A stretch of DNA of 64,000 nt from Magnetococcales bacterium WMHbin3 (GTDB lineage Bacteria; Pseudomonadota; Magnetococcia; Magnetococcales; Magnetaquicoccaceae): the NCBI GenBank assembly GCA_002753185.1, contig PDZX01000018.1, forward strand, positions 1-64,000. The letters run 5' to 3'. Made by a program: the position numbers and the translations under genes. This document shows, one piece after another, positions 9,094-17,454 of this stretch (position 1 is the stretch's first letter; each line of letters starts with the position of its first letter). The notes under the pieces were generated by a model that was not told the DNA's origin, searched no databases, and saw only the letters and a list, made by a program, of their open reading frames with translations.

Positions 9094-11379
9094 ATGAGCA
9101 CGGAAAAAATTCTTCTCGTCGAGGATTCCAAGGCTTTCGCCACACTGTTGGGCAAAGAGCTGGCAACCCGGCTGCCCTATCTGGAGGTGGTCCTGGCGAC
9201 CACGCGCAAGGATGCGGCCAAGGCGATCGCCCTGGCCAGGGGGGAGTTCCTGCTCGGCATCCTGGATCTGCACCTGCCGGACGCCCCGAACGGTGAGATC
9301 GTGGACACGGTGCTGGCCAAGAAGATCCCGTCCATCATCCTGACCTCCAGCTTCAACGCCGAATGGCAACAACAACTGCTGGCAAGACAGATACTGGATT
9401 ATTTCGTCAAAAGCCACTATGGCGCAATCCATACCGTGATCCATTTCATCGAACGCTATTATCGAAACGCATCGATCCAGGCAATGGTGGTGGACGACTC
9501 GCGCAGTTCCCGCCTGCTGCTGGCCGGGCTGTTGCGGCGCTACCGGCTGCAGGTCCTGGAGGCGGACAACGGCAACGACGCCCTGAAACTCCTCGAACAG
9601 GAGCCGGGGATCCGGCTGCTGTTGACCGACTACCACATGCCGGGCATGGACGGCTTCGAGTTGACCAAAAAGGTCCGCGCCCGCCACTCCGGGGAAGAAC
9701 TAGCGATCATCGGGCTTTCCGCCCAGGGCGACCCGCATCTTTCCGCCAAATTCCTCAAGCACGGGGCCAACGACTTCATCGGCAAACCGTTCCAGATCGA
9801 GGAGCTGTTGTGCCGGGTGTTCCAGAACCTGGACCTGATCGAAAAGATCCGCGCCATATCGGGCGCCGCCGAGACCGCCCGGCGGGCCAGCCAGACCAAG
9901 AGCGCCTTTCTGGCCAACATGAGCCATGAGATCCGCACGCCGATGAACGCCATCATCGGCATGACGGATCTGGTGCTGGCCACCCCGCTGGAAGCGGAAC
10001 AGCAAGCGCGCATCCGGATCGTGCAGACCGCCGCCGATGAACTGCTGGCGCTCATCAACAACGTGCTGGACATCTCCAAGATCGAGGCGGGGCGGATCAC
10101 CCTGGAACGGATCCGCTTCGATCCCCGCGAGCGCATCGCCACCACCATGGCGATTCTGGAGATCAAGACACGGGAGAAGGGGTTGCGGCTGGAGGCGGAA
10201 ATCGCCCCGGAGGTGCCGCCATGGGTGGTGGGGGATCCGCACCGGCTGCATCAGATCATTTTGAACCTGTGCAACAACGCCATCAAGTTCACCGATTCCG
10301 GCGGGATCCGCATCGTGGTCGGGGAGGAGGAGGAGACGCGGGACGACCCGGAACACACGACCCTGCATGTGCGCATCATCGACACCGGGATCGGCATTCC
10401 GGAGGATCGGCTGGAGCTGATCTTCGGTCGTTTCACCCAGGCCGAGGAGTCCACCACGCGGCAGTATGGCGGCACCGGTCTGGGGCTGGCCATCTGCAAG
10501 CATCTGGTGGAGCTGCACCGTGGGCGCGTCTGGGTGGAGAGCCGGGTGGGTCATGGCAGCGTCTTTCATTTCACCATCCGCTACGGCAGGCTTGCGGAAA
10601 GCGAGTTGCAGGAGGCCCTGGCCGATGCCAGAGAGCGACGCCCGGACACGGAGTTGCCGTCGGCGCGGGCCACTTTGCACATCCTCGTGGTGGACGACAA
10701 CCCCATCAACCGGCAGGTGGCCGGCTCGATTCTGAAGACGGCGGGTCATGGGGTGACCACGGCTCAGGACGGCGAGGAGGCCCTGGATGCCTGGGAGAAA
10801 GGGTCTTTCGATGTGATCCTGATGGACTTGAACCTGCCGGACATGTCGGGCTGCGAGGCAACGCAACGTCTGCGTTCCCTGGAGAGCGGGCAGGGCCGGG
10901 AGCGCACCCCGATCGTCGCCCTGACCGCCAATGTTCTGGCCGGGGTCAAGGAGCAATGTCTGGCATGCGGGATGGATGATTTCCTGGGCAAACCCTATCG
11001 GGGGCGGGAGCTGTTGGCGTTGGTGGAACGGATCGGCGGCGAGCCGGAGCCGGAACCCGCGCCCGCCCCCGTCACGCCGCCGCTGTTGGACGACGCCGCC
11101 GGGGACGAGCCGGGACGCGCGGCGTTTCGGGACGAGGCCCCCGGACGGCTGGCATCCCTGCAAGCGCTGTTGACGGGCGCCGACCCGATGGAGGCGCGTC
11201 GCGAGGTGGAGGCGCTCAAACGGCTTGCCGTGGCGGCGGGGGCCGTGTATTTTAAAATGGTGACAATTCGTATCGGTTCCGCGATCCTTGGGGAGGACCG
11301 GGAGAAGAGCGCCCGGCTGATGACCACGCTGGAGGAGTCGCTGGGTCAAACCCTGCGGGCCATTGGGGAGGGGAGGTGA
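9094..11379 (+). CDS. Hybrid histidine kinase REC-REC-HisKA-HATPase-REC with degenerate HPt
   Basis: A 761-residue soluble kinase that starts with two receiver domains (about 4-122 and 131-250; the second has '[15 protein letters not shown]') instead of a sensor domain, so its input is probably phosphorylation by other kinases. HisKA has '[12 protein letters not shown]' (H278), HATPase 'DTGIGIP' and '[10 protein letters not shown]', and a third receiver lies at about 525-645 ('[13 protein letters not shown]'). The end resembles an HPt, but the expected His of 'AHxLK' is Glu in '[13 protein letters not shown]', so it cannot pass phosphate on. The start is preceded by GGAGGCTCC. It diverges from the FIST operon across 75 bp. 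Confidence 0.9.
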   Translation: MSTEKILLVEDSKAFATLLGKELATRLPYLEVVLATTRKDAAKAIALARGEFLLGILDLHLPDAPNGEIVDTVLAKKIPSIILTSSFNAEWQQQLLARQILDYFVKSHYGAIHTVIHFIERYYRNASIQAMVVDDSRSSRLLLAGLLRRYRLQVLEADNGNDALKLLEQEPGIRLLLTDYHMPGMDGFELTKKVRARHSGEELAIIGLSAQGDPHLSAKFLKHGANDFIGKPFQIEELLCRVFQNLDLIEKIRAISGAAETARRASQTKSAFLANMSHEIRTPMNAIIGMTDLVLATPLEAEQQARIRIVQTAADELLALINNVLDISKIEAGRITLERIRFDPRERIATTMAILEIKTREKGLRLEAEIAPEVPPWVVGDPHRLHQIILNLCNNAIKFTDSGGIRIVVGEEEETRDDPEHTTLHVRIIDTGIGIPEDRLELIFGRFTQAEESTTRQYGGTGLGLAICKHLVELHRGRVWVESRVGHGSVFHFTIRYGRLAESELQEALADARERRPDTELPSARATLHILVVDDNPINRQVAGSILKTAGHGVTTAQDGEEALDAWEKGSFDVILMDLNLPDMSGCEATQRLRSLESGQGRERTPIVALTANVLAGVKEQCLACGMDDFLGKPYRGRELLALVERIGGEPEPEPAPAPVTPPLLDDAAGDEPGRAAFRDEAPGRLASLQALLTGADPMEARREVEALKRLAVAAGAVYFKMVTIRIGSAILGEDREKSARLMTTLEESLGQTLRAIGEGR

Positions 11380-11383
11380 AGGG

Positions 11384-11779
11384 GTGAACATCCTGATCGT
11401 CGATGACAATCCGATCAACCGCAAGATGCTGTGGGAGTACCTGAAGGGATATGGCGTTTGTGACATGGCGGGTGACGGCATGGAGGCCGTGGAGCAGTTC
11501 GAGGCCGAACTGACCACGGGTCATGCGTATGATCTGGTGCTGTTGGATCTGATGATGCCGCGCATGAACGGGCAGAACGCCCTGCGCCGGATCCGCGCCA
11601 TCGAGAGGCAGTACCGCATCGGTTCGCGGGACCAGGCGGTGGTGATCATCGTCACCGGGGCCGGATCGCCGGAGGAGTTGTTGAAGACCACCGACACCGA
11701 CTTCAAGACCGGCATTCTCAAGAAGCCGGTACGCTTGCCCGAATTGACGGGCATGTTGAAGCGTCACGGCCTGTTGTAA
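11384..11779 (+). CDS. Single-domain response regulator (CheY-like)
   Basis: A 131-residue stand-alone receiver: '[11 protein letters not shown]', phospho-acceptor in 'LVLLDLMMPRMNGQ', and the conserved lysine in 'LKKPVRL'. It has no output domain and so should act as a phosphate shuttle or by binding a partner. The start is a GTG at 11384 with a strong GGAGGTGAAGG site that overlaps the stop of the hybrid kinase, 4 bp upstream; that kinase is the obvious phosphodonor. An earlier in-frame start inside the kinase gene would only add a Gly-rich tag. It converges with umuC, whose stop lies 2 bp away. Confidence 0.88.
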   Translation: MNILIVDDNPINRKMLWEYLKGYGVCDMAGDGMEAVEQFEAELTTGHAYDLVLLDLMMPRMNGQNALRRIRAIERQYRIGSRDQAVVIIVTGAGSPEELLKTTDTDFKTGILKKPVRLPELTGMLKRHGLL

Positions 11780-11781
11780 TC

Positions 11782-13068
11782 TCAACCCGCCCGCGCCGTG
11801 GGCAGGTCGGCCCAGCGGGTGGTATAGCATGGGGAGCGGTTGGAGGCCCGCGTGGACCAGCGCCGTTGTCTGCCTTCCCCGGCCACATGGATGATGTCGG
11901 ATCCGAACCGGTTACGCATGGCATCCAGGGTGGTCATCAACGCCTGGCTCTTGCGTTCGGCCTGCGGATCGGCAAAGAGGTTTCTTGCCAGTGTCCTGGC
12001 GTTTTCCAGTTCCAGGAGCAGCACCCCGGCCCGTCGATAAGCGTAACCAGTACGATAAACAGCTTCCAGTCCACGTTTTGCGGCGTTGGCCAGTTGCAGT
12101 TCGTCTGCGGTTGGTGTCGGCAGTGTCAGGGTGATGCCTTGCCGGTATTGCGGTTCCCCCTCCCGGAAGGGGCTGGTGCGGATGAACAGGTGCAGAGCGC
12201 CGGCCACTGATCCTTGTCGCCGCAGCCGTTGTCCCGCGCGGCGCACGAAGGTGAGGACCGCCTCGGCCAGTTCGTCGAAATCGTATACCGGTTTACCAAA
12301 CGAACGAGTGGACTGAATTTGTTGGTTGGACGCCGCGATCTCTCCCAACTGCAGACAAGAAATGCCGCGCAGTTCCAGCCCGATCCGTTCCATGACCACG
12401 GAGAAGCGCCGTCGCAGCCAGCGCGGATCCGCCTGGCGCAGGGCCAGCACATGGGCGATGCCCACGGCGCGCAACCCTTCCGCCAACCGGGATCCCACCC
12501 CCCACACCTCGCCCACGTCGATGCCGGCCAGCAGGGGGAGCAATTCCGCTTCCGGGACCATGTTGAGGTTGCACACCCCATTGTATTCGGGTCGTTTCTT
12601 GGACAGATGGTTGGCCAGTTTCGCCAAAGTCTTGGTGGAAGCGATGCCGACGCCCACCGGCAACCCCAGGCAACGCGCCACCTCCTGGCGCATGTTGTTT
12701 CCCAATTCGGTCACGTCCGCGCCCGTGCCCAGATCGAGAAAACATTCATCAATGGAATACACCTCCTGCCGCGCCCCGAACCCGGCCAGCAGGCTCATCA
12801 TGCGCCGCGACATATCCACATAGAGGGCGTGATTGCCGGACAACCCGACGATGCCATGCCGCTGGGCCAGGGGTTTCAGCCGGAACCACGGTTCCCCCAT
12901 TTTGACCCCCAACGCCTTGACCTCATTGGATCGCGCCACCGCGCAGCCGTCGTTGTTGGACAAAACCACAACCGGTTTACGATTCAACCCCGGATCGAAC
13001 ACCCGCTCGCAGGAGACGTAGAAGTTGTTGCCGTCGATCAGGGCGATATTTTGTCCATGGCAAGTCAT
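11782..13068 (-). CDS. umuC: UmuC-type Y-family DNA polymerase (error-prone)
   Basis: A 428-residue Y-family polymerase of the UmuC/Pol V type, of normal length. The palm motifs 'IALIDGNNFYVSCERVFDP' and 'YSIDECFLDL' supply the metal-binding acidic residues, followed by a helix-hairpin-helix region ('VWGVGSRLAEGLRAVGI') and the little-finger domain, where 'STRSFGKPV' is typical of UmuC. It would copy past DNA lesions together with a UmuD' dimer. The ATG at 13068 overlaps the stop of the short umuD (ATGA), fixing the start. It is the third gene of a coupled SOS operon driven from the promoter at 14041-14070. Confidence 0.93.
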   Translation of the reverse strand: MTCHGQNIALIDGNNFYVSCERVFDPGLNRKPVVVLSNNDGCAVARSNEVKALGVKMGEPWFRLKPLAQRHGIVGLSGNHALYVDMSRRMMSLLAGFGARQEVYSIDECFLDLGTGADVTELGNNMRQEVARCLGLPVGVGIASTKTLAKLANHLSKKRPEYNGVCNLNMVPEAELLPLLAGIDVGEVWGVGSRLAEGLRAVGIAHVLALRQADPRWLRRRFSVVMERIGLELRGISCLQLGEIAASNQQIQSTRSFGKPVYDFDELAEAVLTFVRRAGQRLRRQGSVAGALHLFIRTSPFREGEPQYRQGITLTLPTPTADELQLANAAKRGLEAVYRTGYAYRRAGVLLLELENARTLARNLFADPQAERKSQALMTTLDAMRNRFGSDIIHVAGEGRQRRWSTRASNRSPCYTTRWADLPTARAG

Positions 13069-13415
13069 ACCACCACCCGATGCACCGACCAGCGCACCAC
13101 CCCCCACACCTCCAGATCCTGACCGGGACGCAGACGGATCTCCGGGTGATCCGGGTGGGCGGAACGCAAGATCACCGCGCCGCCGCGCCGCACCAACTGC
13201 TTGACCACGAAGCCCCCGTCCAATACCGCGATCACCACGCTCCCATTCCCTGGGACCACGGCCCGGTCCACCACCAGCAGGTCCCCGTGGTGAATGCCAA
13301 GGCCATCCATGGCGCTCCCCTCCACGCGCCAGAAAAAGGTCGCTTCGCGATGCTCGATCAGCAATTGCGTCAGGTCCAACCCGTCCACCGCCTCGTCCTG
13401 CAACGGATTCATCAT
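13065..13415 (-). CDS. umuD: Short UmuD homologue, UmuD'-like and lacking the catalytic serine
   Basis: A 116-residue S24-family protein. Aligned by eye with E. coli UmuD it begins just before 'LDLTQLLIEH' (E. coli 'IDLNQLLIQH'), so the N-terminal arm and cleavage site are absent and it corresponds to processed UmuD'. The nucleophile motif GDSM is 'GSAM' at 33-36, with Ala at the serine position; the catalytic lysine remains in 'FVVKQL' (K72). It should therefore be a ready-made UmuC partner needing no RecA-stimulated cleavage. Phage P1 HumD is a known UmuD'-like precedent. The ATG at 13415 overlaps the upstream stop (ATGA), so the short form is real. Confidence 0.85.
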   Translation of the reverse strand: MMNPLQDEAVDGLDLTQLLIEHREATFFWRVEGSAMDGLGIHHGDLLVVDRAVVPGNGSVVIAVLDGGFVVKQLVRRGGAVILRSAHPDHPEIRLRPGQDLEVWGVVRWSVHRVVV

Positions 13416-14005
13416 GGCCGCCGATACCTCCGCACCAGACCGACCACCACCCCGAACAAGGTCAAACTCTCCCTGGGGCGCAACACCGGATAGGCGGGAT
13501 TGGCCGGATGCAAGGCCCAGCCACTCTCCTCCCGTACCAAAGTTTTGAAAGTAAACTCCCCGTCCACCTCGGCCACCACCATCGCCCCGTCGTACGCCTC
13601 CCGCCCCCGCTCCACCACCAGCCAATCCCCGTCATGCACCCCCGCCCCCTGCATGGAATCCCCACGCACCGGCACCAGCACCGTCACCGAAGGGTTCTCC
13701 ACCAGCAAGGAATCGATCAAGACCGGCTGCTCCGACGCATCCAACGCCATCTCCGGCAAGCCGGCCCGCACCGTGGCCTCCGCCAGGGGACGCTCGAAAA
13801 ACCGGTCACACGGCGTCCACTCCCCGTCCGGGGTGCGCCGCACATACCCCGCCGCCTCCAGACGCCGCAACAGCTTGGCCACCGCCGACTTGGCCGTCAC
13901 CCCCACCACCGCCCCCAGCCGCGCATACGACGGCCACGCCCGATGACGGGCATAATAGTCCCGCAAGGCATCCAAATGATCGACGTCACGATTGACAGGC
14001 GCCAT
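13412..14005 (-). CDS. LexA-like repressor with UmuD-type self-cleaving domain
   Basis: A 197-residue protein joining a LexA-like winged helix-turn-helix (about 8-62; 'WPSYARLGAVVGVTAKSAV') to an S24 peptidase domain closer to UmuD than to LexA. The likely cleavage bond is A81-G82 in 'VRAGLPE', matching Cys-Gly in E. coli UmuD. The nucleophile is S117 in 'RGDSM' and the lysine is K154 in 'FTFKTL'. It probably represses its own operon until RecA-stimulated self-cleavage. The nearest known analogue in concept is UmuDAb of Acinetobacter. The ATG at 14005 has AAAGGAG upstream. It is the first gene of the operon with the short umuD and umuC. Confidence 0.85.
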   Translation of the reverse strand: MAPVNRDVDHLDALRDYYARHRAWPSYARLGAVVGVTAKSAVAKLLRRLEAAGYVRRTPDGEWTPCDRFFERPLAEATVRAGLPEMALDASEQPVLIDSLLVENPSVTVLVPVRGDSMQGAGVHDGDWLVVERGREAYDGAMVVAEVDGEFTFKTLVREESGWALHPANPAYPVLRPRESLTLFGVVVGLVRRYRRP

Positions 14006-14040
14006 GGCACGCTCCTTTGGCGAAAATCCACGATGCCATC

Positions 14041-14070
14041 ATTATAGAGTACGATCGTTCTCCATGTCAA
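14041..14070 (-). promoter_or_regulatory. Consensus sigma-70 promoter with palindromic operator in its spacer
   Basis: Read on the minus strand, TTGACA (14070-14065) and TATAAT (14046-14041) are both perfect and 18 bp apart. Nearly all of the spacer, 14062-14047, is the palindrome GAGAACGATCGTACTC, which matches its own reverse complement at 14 of 16 bases. The promoter points into the LexA/UmuD hybrid gene 36 bp downstream. A strong promoter blocked by a dimeric repressor bound between its elements is the expected design of an autorepressed SOS operon. The palindrome resembles GAAC-N4-GTTC LexA boxes. Confidence 0.85.
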
Positions 14071-14145
14071 GCACCACTTGACCCCTCACAACCCACCCTA
14101 TATCCTGACGCCCCACGACAACACCCGACAGGGGGCCAGATCACC

Positions 14146-14535
14146 ATGAATGCCACAATACGCCGGCTGCACGGAACGTTGCCTCTCCTCCTGGCGGGAT
14201 GGACGACCCTGATCGCGGGTTGCGTGCCGGATCACCGCTACTCCGACCGCCATTATGATCCGGTCACCGTCATCGAACCCCACCATGGGGGGGGAGGCAA
14301 ACATGGCAACAAATACGACGACTACCCGGCAGGCGCCACCGCCGACGACCGGGCCTGGATCCGCGAGTGCATCCGCGACAACCGGCACGAGGGACAATCG
14401 AAACGCACGGTGACCATCTACTGCACCTGCATGAACAACCGCATGTCCGATAACGAAACCCGCTCGATCACCCAGTGGGAAAAGAGCCATCCGCGCGCCA
14501 TGGCCGCCTGCGAGGCCGAGGCGGGTTGGCGCTGA
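14146..14535 (+). CDS. Small secreted lipoprotein of unknown function
   Basis: A 129-residue protein with a lipoprotein signal: positively charged start, hydrophobic stretch, and lipobox 'LIAGC' with the modified Cys at about residue 26. The mature part is hydrophilic, with a His/Gly-rich linker ('HHGGGGKHGNKYDD') and then a compact region with four cysteines, including 'IYCTCMNN'. I do not recognise the family. The start has GGGGG about 10 bases upstream. It diverges from the SOS operon, and no partner gene is evident. Confidence 0.7.
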   Translation: MNATIRRLHGTLPLLLAGWTTLIAGCVPDHRYSDRHYDPVTVIEPHHGGGGKHGNKYDDYPAGATADDRAWIRECIRDNRHEGQSKRTVTIYCTCMNNRMSDNETRSITQWEKSHPRAMAACEAEAGWR

Positions 14536-14544
14536 CTCGACGAC

Positions 14545-14703
14545 TCTCCGGCACGACCGCCTCGCAGATGCGCACCACGGAGAAATCCTCGCACACCAGG
14601 GGATAACGTGAGCAGATCCGCTCCCGCAACGCCTGACGCCTTTCGGGGTCACGGGCCAGCGCCACCACGATGGCGACATACTCCTCCGCGCTCCCGGCAA
14701 TCT
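14545..14703 (-). pseudogene. Fragment of a TPR/O-GlcNAc-transferase-like gene (C-terminal end only)
   Basis: On the minus strand this stretch encodes 'LARDPERRQALRERI' followed by 'CSRYPLVCEDFSVVRICEA', very close to the last 50 residues of the glycosyltransferase at 31772-34165 ('LARDPERRKALRERI'). The match begins abruptly at an AT-rich junction with a stop codon (TAG) just upstream, and nothing resembling the rest of the enzyme is present. It is a decayed remnant of a lost paralogue or of a rearrangement. Confidence 0.75.
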
Positions 14704-14902
14704 ATAATATTCATAAATCATTGGCGATCACGGCCTCTTGCAATACTTTAAGTTATCGTAAATTGTATCGGCAACACGGTGATGGTTCAGGAGTTGCAAT
14801 ATCGCCTTGGGAAACGGCAAGGGCAACAAGCCATCGGCCTTGGCCTCCATCTGCCCGACCCCTTGGCGGTCATCTTGGGGGAATCGCAAAAAAAAGTGCG
14901 AC

Positions 14903-14930
14903 ATAGCCCAAATGGGTCATGCGCTCCTGG
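14903..14930 (+). repeat. Dispersed repeat, copy A (coding-like)
   Basis: Twenty-eight bases match 26767-26794 with a single difference. Similarity continues weakly on both sides, including a preceding run of eight A. Read in the same frame both copies give 'IAQMGHA' and, 18 bases on, 'AAEC', with synonymous third-base changes. The core contains the small inverted repeat CCCAAATGGG. Both copies lie upstream of genes for sensors of the same Cache family. Confidence 0.7.
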
Positions 14931-15059
14931 ATGAATATGCGGCAGAGTGTCACTCATTTGTAAGGCAATGCGGTGTATTTTTGTTCAACCAACCGATCCA
15001 CAGACCAGCGAGGAGCCAGCATGTTCATCGGGCCTGGAAGCACCAGAACAACCCTTTCG

Positions 15060-15170
15060 TCCGAGGTATGTTTGCATGCCCTGCGTCTGTCTGGAATGAA
15101 TGATATGCTCGTCAAACCGTTTCGGTTGGAGGGGATACGGCGTATTCTCGACAGATGGCTTGATGCCTGA
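15060..15170 (+). pseudogene. C-terminal fragment of a receiver (REC) domain
   Basis: The frame encodes 'LRLSGMNDMLVKPFRLEG' followed by 'IRRILDRWLDA' and a stop. This is the typical end of a hybrid-kinase receiver domain (GMNDxLxKPF, then xxILxRWL), including the conserved Lys-Pro. The acidic pocket and phospho-acceptor part are missing upstream, so this is a relic rather than a working regulator. Confidence 0.65.
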
Positions 15171-15279
15171 ACAGAGGAATGATCGACCACAACCCACATG
15201 CCGGACCATCCCACCGAGTGCCGCCATTGGGCAAGTATCAGCCATGGTTACGGCCTGATGATCAAGAGGGGTAAACGTT

Positions 15280-16332
15280 ATGCAATCGACAATGGCCGCC
15301 AATAATATCCGCTTGGATGATGACACGATCGCCAGTCAAGGCGGCTCCTTGATTTTTTTCAATATCATATTTTTTGCAATTGTCGTGGCTTCACTTGGGG
15401 CGTTCGTCGTGATCGATTGGCATAATGAAAAAGAAAATCATGAAACAGCCCGGCAGCAATTGCAGCAAATGTTGAAGACAGGACAAATGATGGTTTTCAA
15501 CAAGCTGGAAGGATTTGCGCATATGCTGACTTTGAACGAATCGTTGAAGCTGGCATTCCGGCAACAGGACCGGAAGGGGTTGCTGAAAATGGTGCAGCCA
15601 ACATATTTTAATTTACGCGCCAAACATAATATTACTCATGTATATTTCTTTGGCAAACAGATGGAGACATTTTTGAGAGTGCATCAACCCGATCGTTATG
15701 ATGATATTGTTTTGCGTAAAGTCAACAGCAAGGCGTTGGCGACCATGCAGACATCCCAAGGGATTGAACTTGGGCCGCTTGGCACTTTTACACTGAGAGT
15801 CGTCGTTCCTTGGTATGAGAATAATGGAACTCTGCTGGGCTTTATCGAGCTGGGTGTGGAATTTGGCAAAATTTTGCGTGACATGAAAATCAATCCGTTG
15901 TTTAAGGAGTTGTATCTGTTCTTGGATAAATCATTGTTGCGTCCAGACGAGTGGCAACGAGGACTCAACATGGTCGGCCTGCCGGTAGGCGAGTGGGATC
16001 GCTTCACAAACTGGATCCTGGTCGGAGGAACGGCATTGAAATTACCTGTTGATTTGGATGGCAATCTCTCTTCGGATGTGCCATCGCTGCTTGCTCGCCT
16101 CGGTCGGATGATTTTTGCCACGGAACATTTTTACAATCTTTCAGTCCAGGTGGCCGATGATGAAGGACGTTCAGTCGCGAGTATCTTGGCGGTAACGGAC
16201 GATCTCGCGATCCGTAATACCGCGCAACGCTATCTGTTGGTATGGCTTTTTGGAATCTGTTCGTTCTCCGTTTTGTTGTTTGTGCTCTATTTGCGCATCG
16301 CCAGCAAGACAGAGGAGAGTGTCGAAAAATGA
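15280..16332 (+). CDS. Membrane-anchored Cache sensor without output domain
   Basis: A 350-residue protein with membrane helices at about 24-46 and 314-335 enclosing a large periplasmic double-Cache-like domain. It ends 15 residues after the second helix, so it has no kinase, HAMP or enzymatic part. The periplasmic domain is clearly paralogous to that of the HD-GYP protein at 26976-29639: both have 'FLRVHQPDR', 'ELGPLGTF' and 'GFIELG/GFVELG'. The ATG at 15280 has AGAGGGG upstream. Its likely partner is the REC/HD-GYP protein encoded 145 bp downstream, making a split version of the fused paralogue; this is inference. Confidence 0.8.
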   Translation: MQSTMAANNIRLDDDTIASQGGSLIFFNIIFFAIVVASLGAFVVIDWHNEKENHETARQQLQQMLKTGQMMVFNKLEGFAHMLTLNESLKLAFRQQDRKGLLKMVQPTYFNLRAKHNITHVYFFGKQMETFLRVHQPDRYDDIVLRKVNSKALATMQTSQGIELGPLGTFTLRVVVPWYENNGTLLGFIELGVEFGKILRDMKINPLFKELYLFLDKSLLRPDEWQRGLNMVGLPVGEWDRFTNWILVGGTALKLPVDLDGNLSSDVPSLLARLGRMIFATEHFYNLSVQVADDEGRSVASILAVTDDLAIRNTAQRYLLVWLFGICSFSVLLFVLYLRIASKTEESVEK

Positions 16333-16476
16333 GGTGAACCGCCACGAGGTGTGGTAGAGTACTGGCCAACGGAAAACGAGCGCACGCCGTCCGGGGAAAC
16401 GGCACTCGAAATGCATCCGCAAGGGATGAAATATGGCGCGGGTTGGCGGTCAGAGGATTTGGAGATACGCTTCATT

Positions 16477-17454
16477 ATGAAAAAAATATTATGTGTTGAC
16501 GACGACAGTAACAACCTACGGCTAATCAGACAAATCCTCAAGGATCATTATCAACTCATCTTCGCACCGAACGGACCCAGGGCGCTGGAGGCGGCTGTCC
16601 AACACATGCCCGACATGGCCCTGTTGGACATCATGATGCCGGAAATGAACGGCTATGAGGTGTGCGAACAACTCAAGGCCAACCCCGCCACCAGGCATAT
16701 CCCCGTCATCTTCGTGACCGCCATGGGTGAAGTGGCGGATGAAGCGCGCGGCTTCGACGTTGGCGCGGTGGACTACATCCAAAAGCCCATCTCCGGCCCG
16801 GTGATGCTGCGTCGGGTGCGGACCCATCTCAATCTGGTCCGCGTCCAGGAACTGGAAGAGAGCCAAAAAGCCGCCATCTTCATGCTTGGCGAGGCGGGAC
16901 ACTACAACGACACCGACACCGGCGTCCACATCTGGCGCATGTCGGCCTATGCGCGCGCGCTGGCCGACGCGCTGGGATGGCCAACCCACCTGGCCGAGCG
17001 GCTGGAATTTGCCGCCCCCATGCACGATACCGGCAAGATCGGCATTCCCGACGCCATTCTCAAGGCGCCCCGCAAGTTGACCGCCGAGGAATGGGACGTG
17101 ATGAAGACCCATGCCGAAATCGGCTTTTCCATCCTCAGTATGAGCGAAACTTCAATTTTCATCATGGCGGCCGCAATCGCGCGCTACCATCATGAAAAAT
17201 GGGATGGAAGCGGCTACCCCGCCGGCCTCGCGGGAACCGCGATCCCGGAATCGGCACGCATCGTCGCGATCGCCGACGTGTTCGACGCCCTGACCATGAA
17301 ACGCCCCTACAAGGAACCTTGGGGCTTGGAAGAGGCCGTGGTGGAGATCAGGAGGTGCGCGGGCAGCCATTTTGAACCACGCCTGGTCGATCGGTTTGCG
17401 AGCATCCTGCCCACCATCATCGCCATCAAGGAAAAATGGGATCAGAGTTCGTGA
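16477..17454 (+). CDS. Response regulator with HD-GYP domain (c-di-GMP phosphodiesterase)
   Basis: A 325-residue protein: receiver (about 1-120; 'ILCVDDDSNN', phospho-acceptor in 'MALLDIMMPEMNGYEV', lysine in 'IQKPI') and HD-GYP (about 135-320; 'MHDTGKIGIP' and 'HHEKWDGSGYP'), so active c-di-GMP hydrolysis is expected. It is a close paralogue of the protein at 1990-3072. The ATG at 16477 begins the receiver exactly, with GGAG about a dozen bases upstream; earlier in-frame starts would add an unrelated leader. It follows the output-less Cache sensor, but no kinase lies beside it, so its phosphodonor is unknown. Confidence 0.9.
   Translation: MKKILCVDDDSNNLRLIRQILKDHYQLIFAPNGPRALEAAVQHMPDMALLDIMMPEMNGYEVCEQLKANPATRHIPVIFVTAMGEVADEARGFDVGAVDYIQKPISGPVMLRRVRTHLNLVRVQELEESQKAAIFMLGEAGHYNDTDTGVHIWRMSAYARALADALGWPTHLAERLEFAAPMHDTGKIGIPDAILKAPRKLTAEEWDVMKTHAEIGFSILSMSETSIFIMAAAIARYHHEKWDGSGYPAGLAGTAIPESARIVAIADVFDALTMKRPYKEPWGLEEAVVEIRRCAGSHFEPRLVDRFASILPTIIAIKEKWDQSS

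Larger units (their letters stand above)
14704..15279. other. Gene-poor stretch with relics and a dispersed repeat
   Basis: No intact gene is supported here. The stretch is lower in GC than its neighbours and holds the repeat copy at 14903-14930 and a receiver-domain fragment at 15060-15170. The final 100 bp contain the ribosome site AGAGGGG for the next gene. I see no clear promoter. Confidence 0.6.

Noticed and set aside
14704-15279. Insertion sequence spanning the relic region
   Set aside because: No transposase, terminal inverted repeats or target duplications were seen; the fragments are unrelated to each other.
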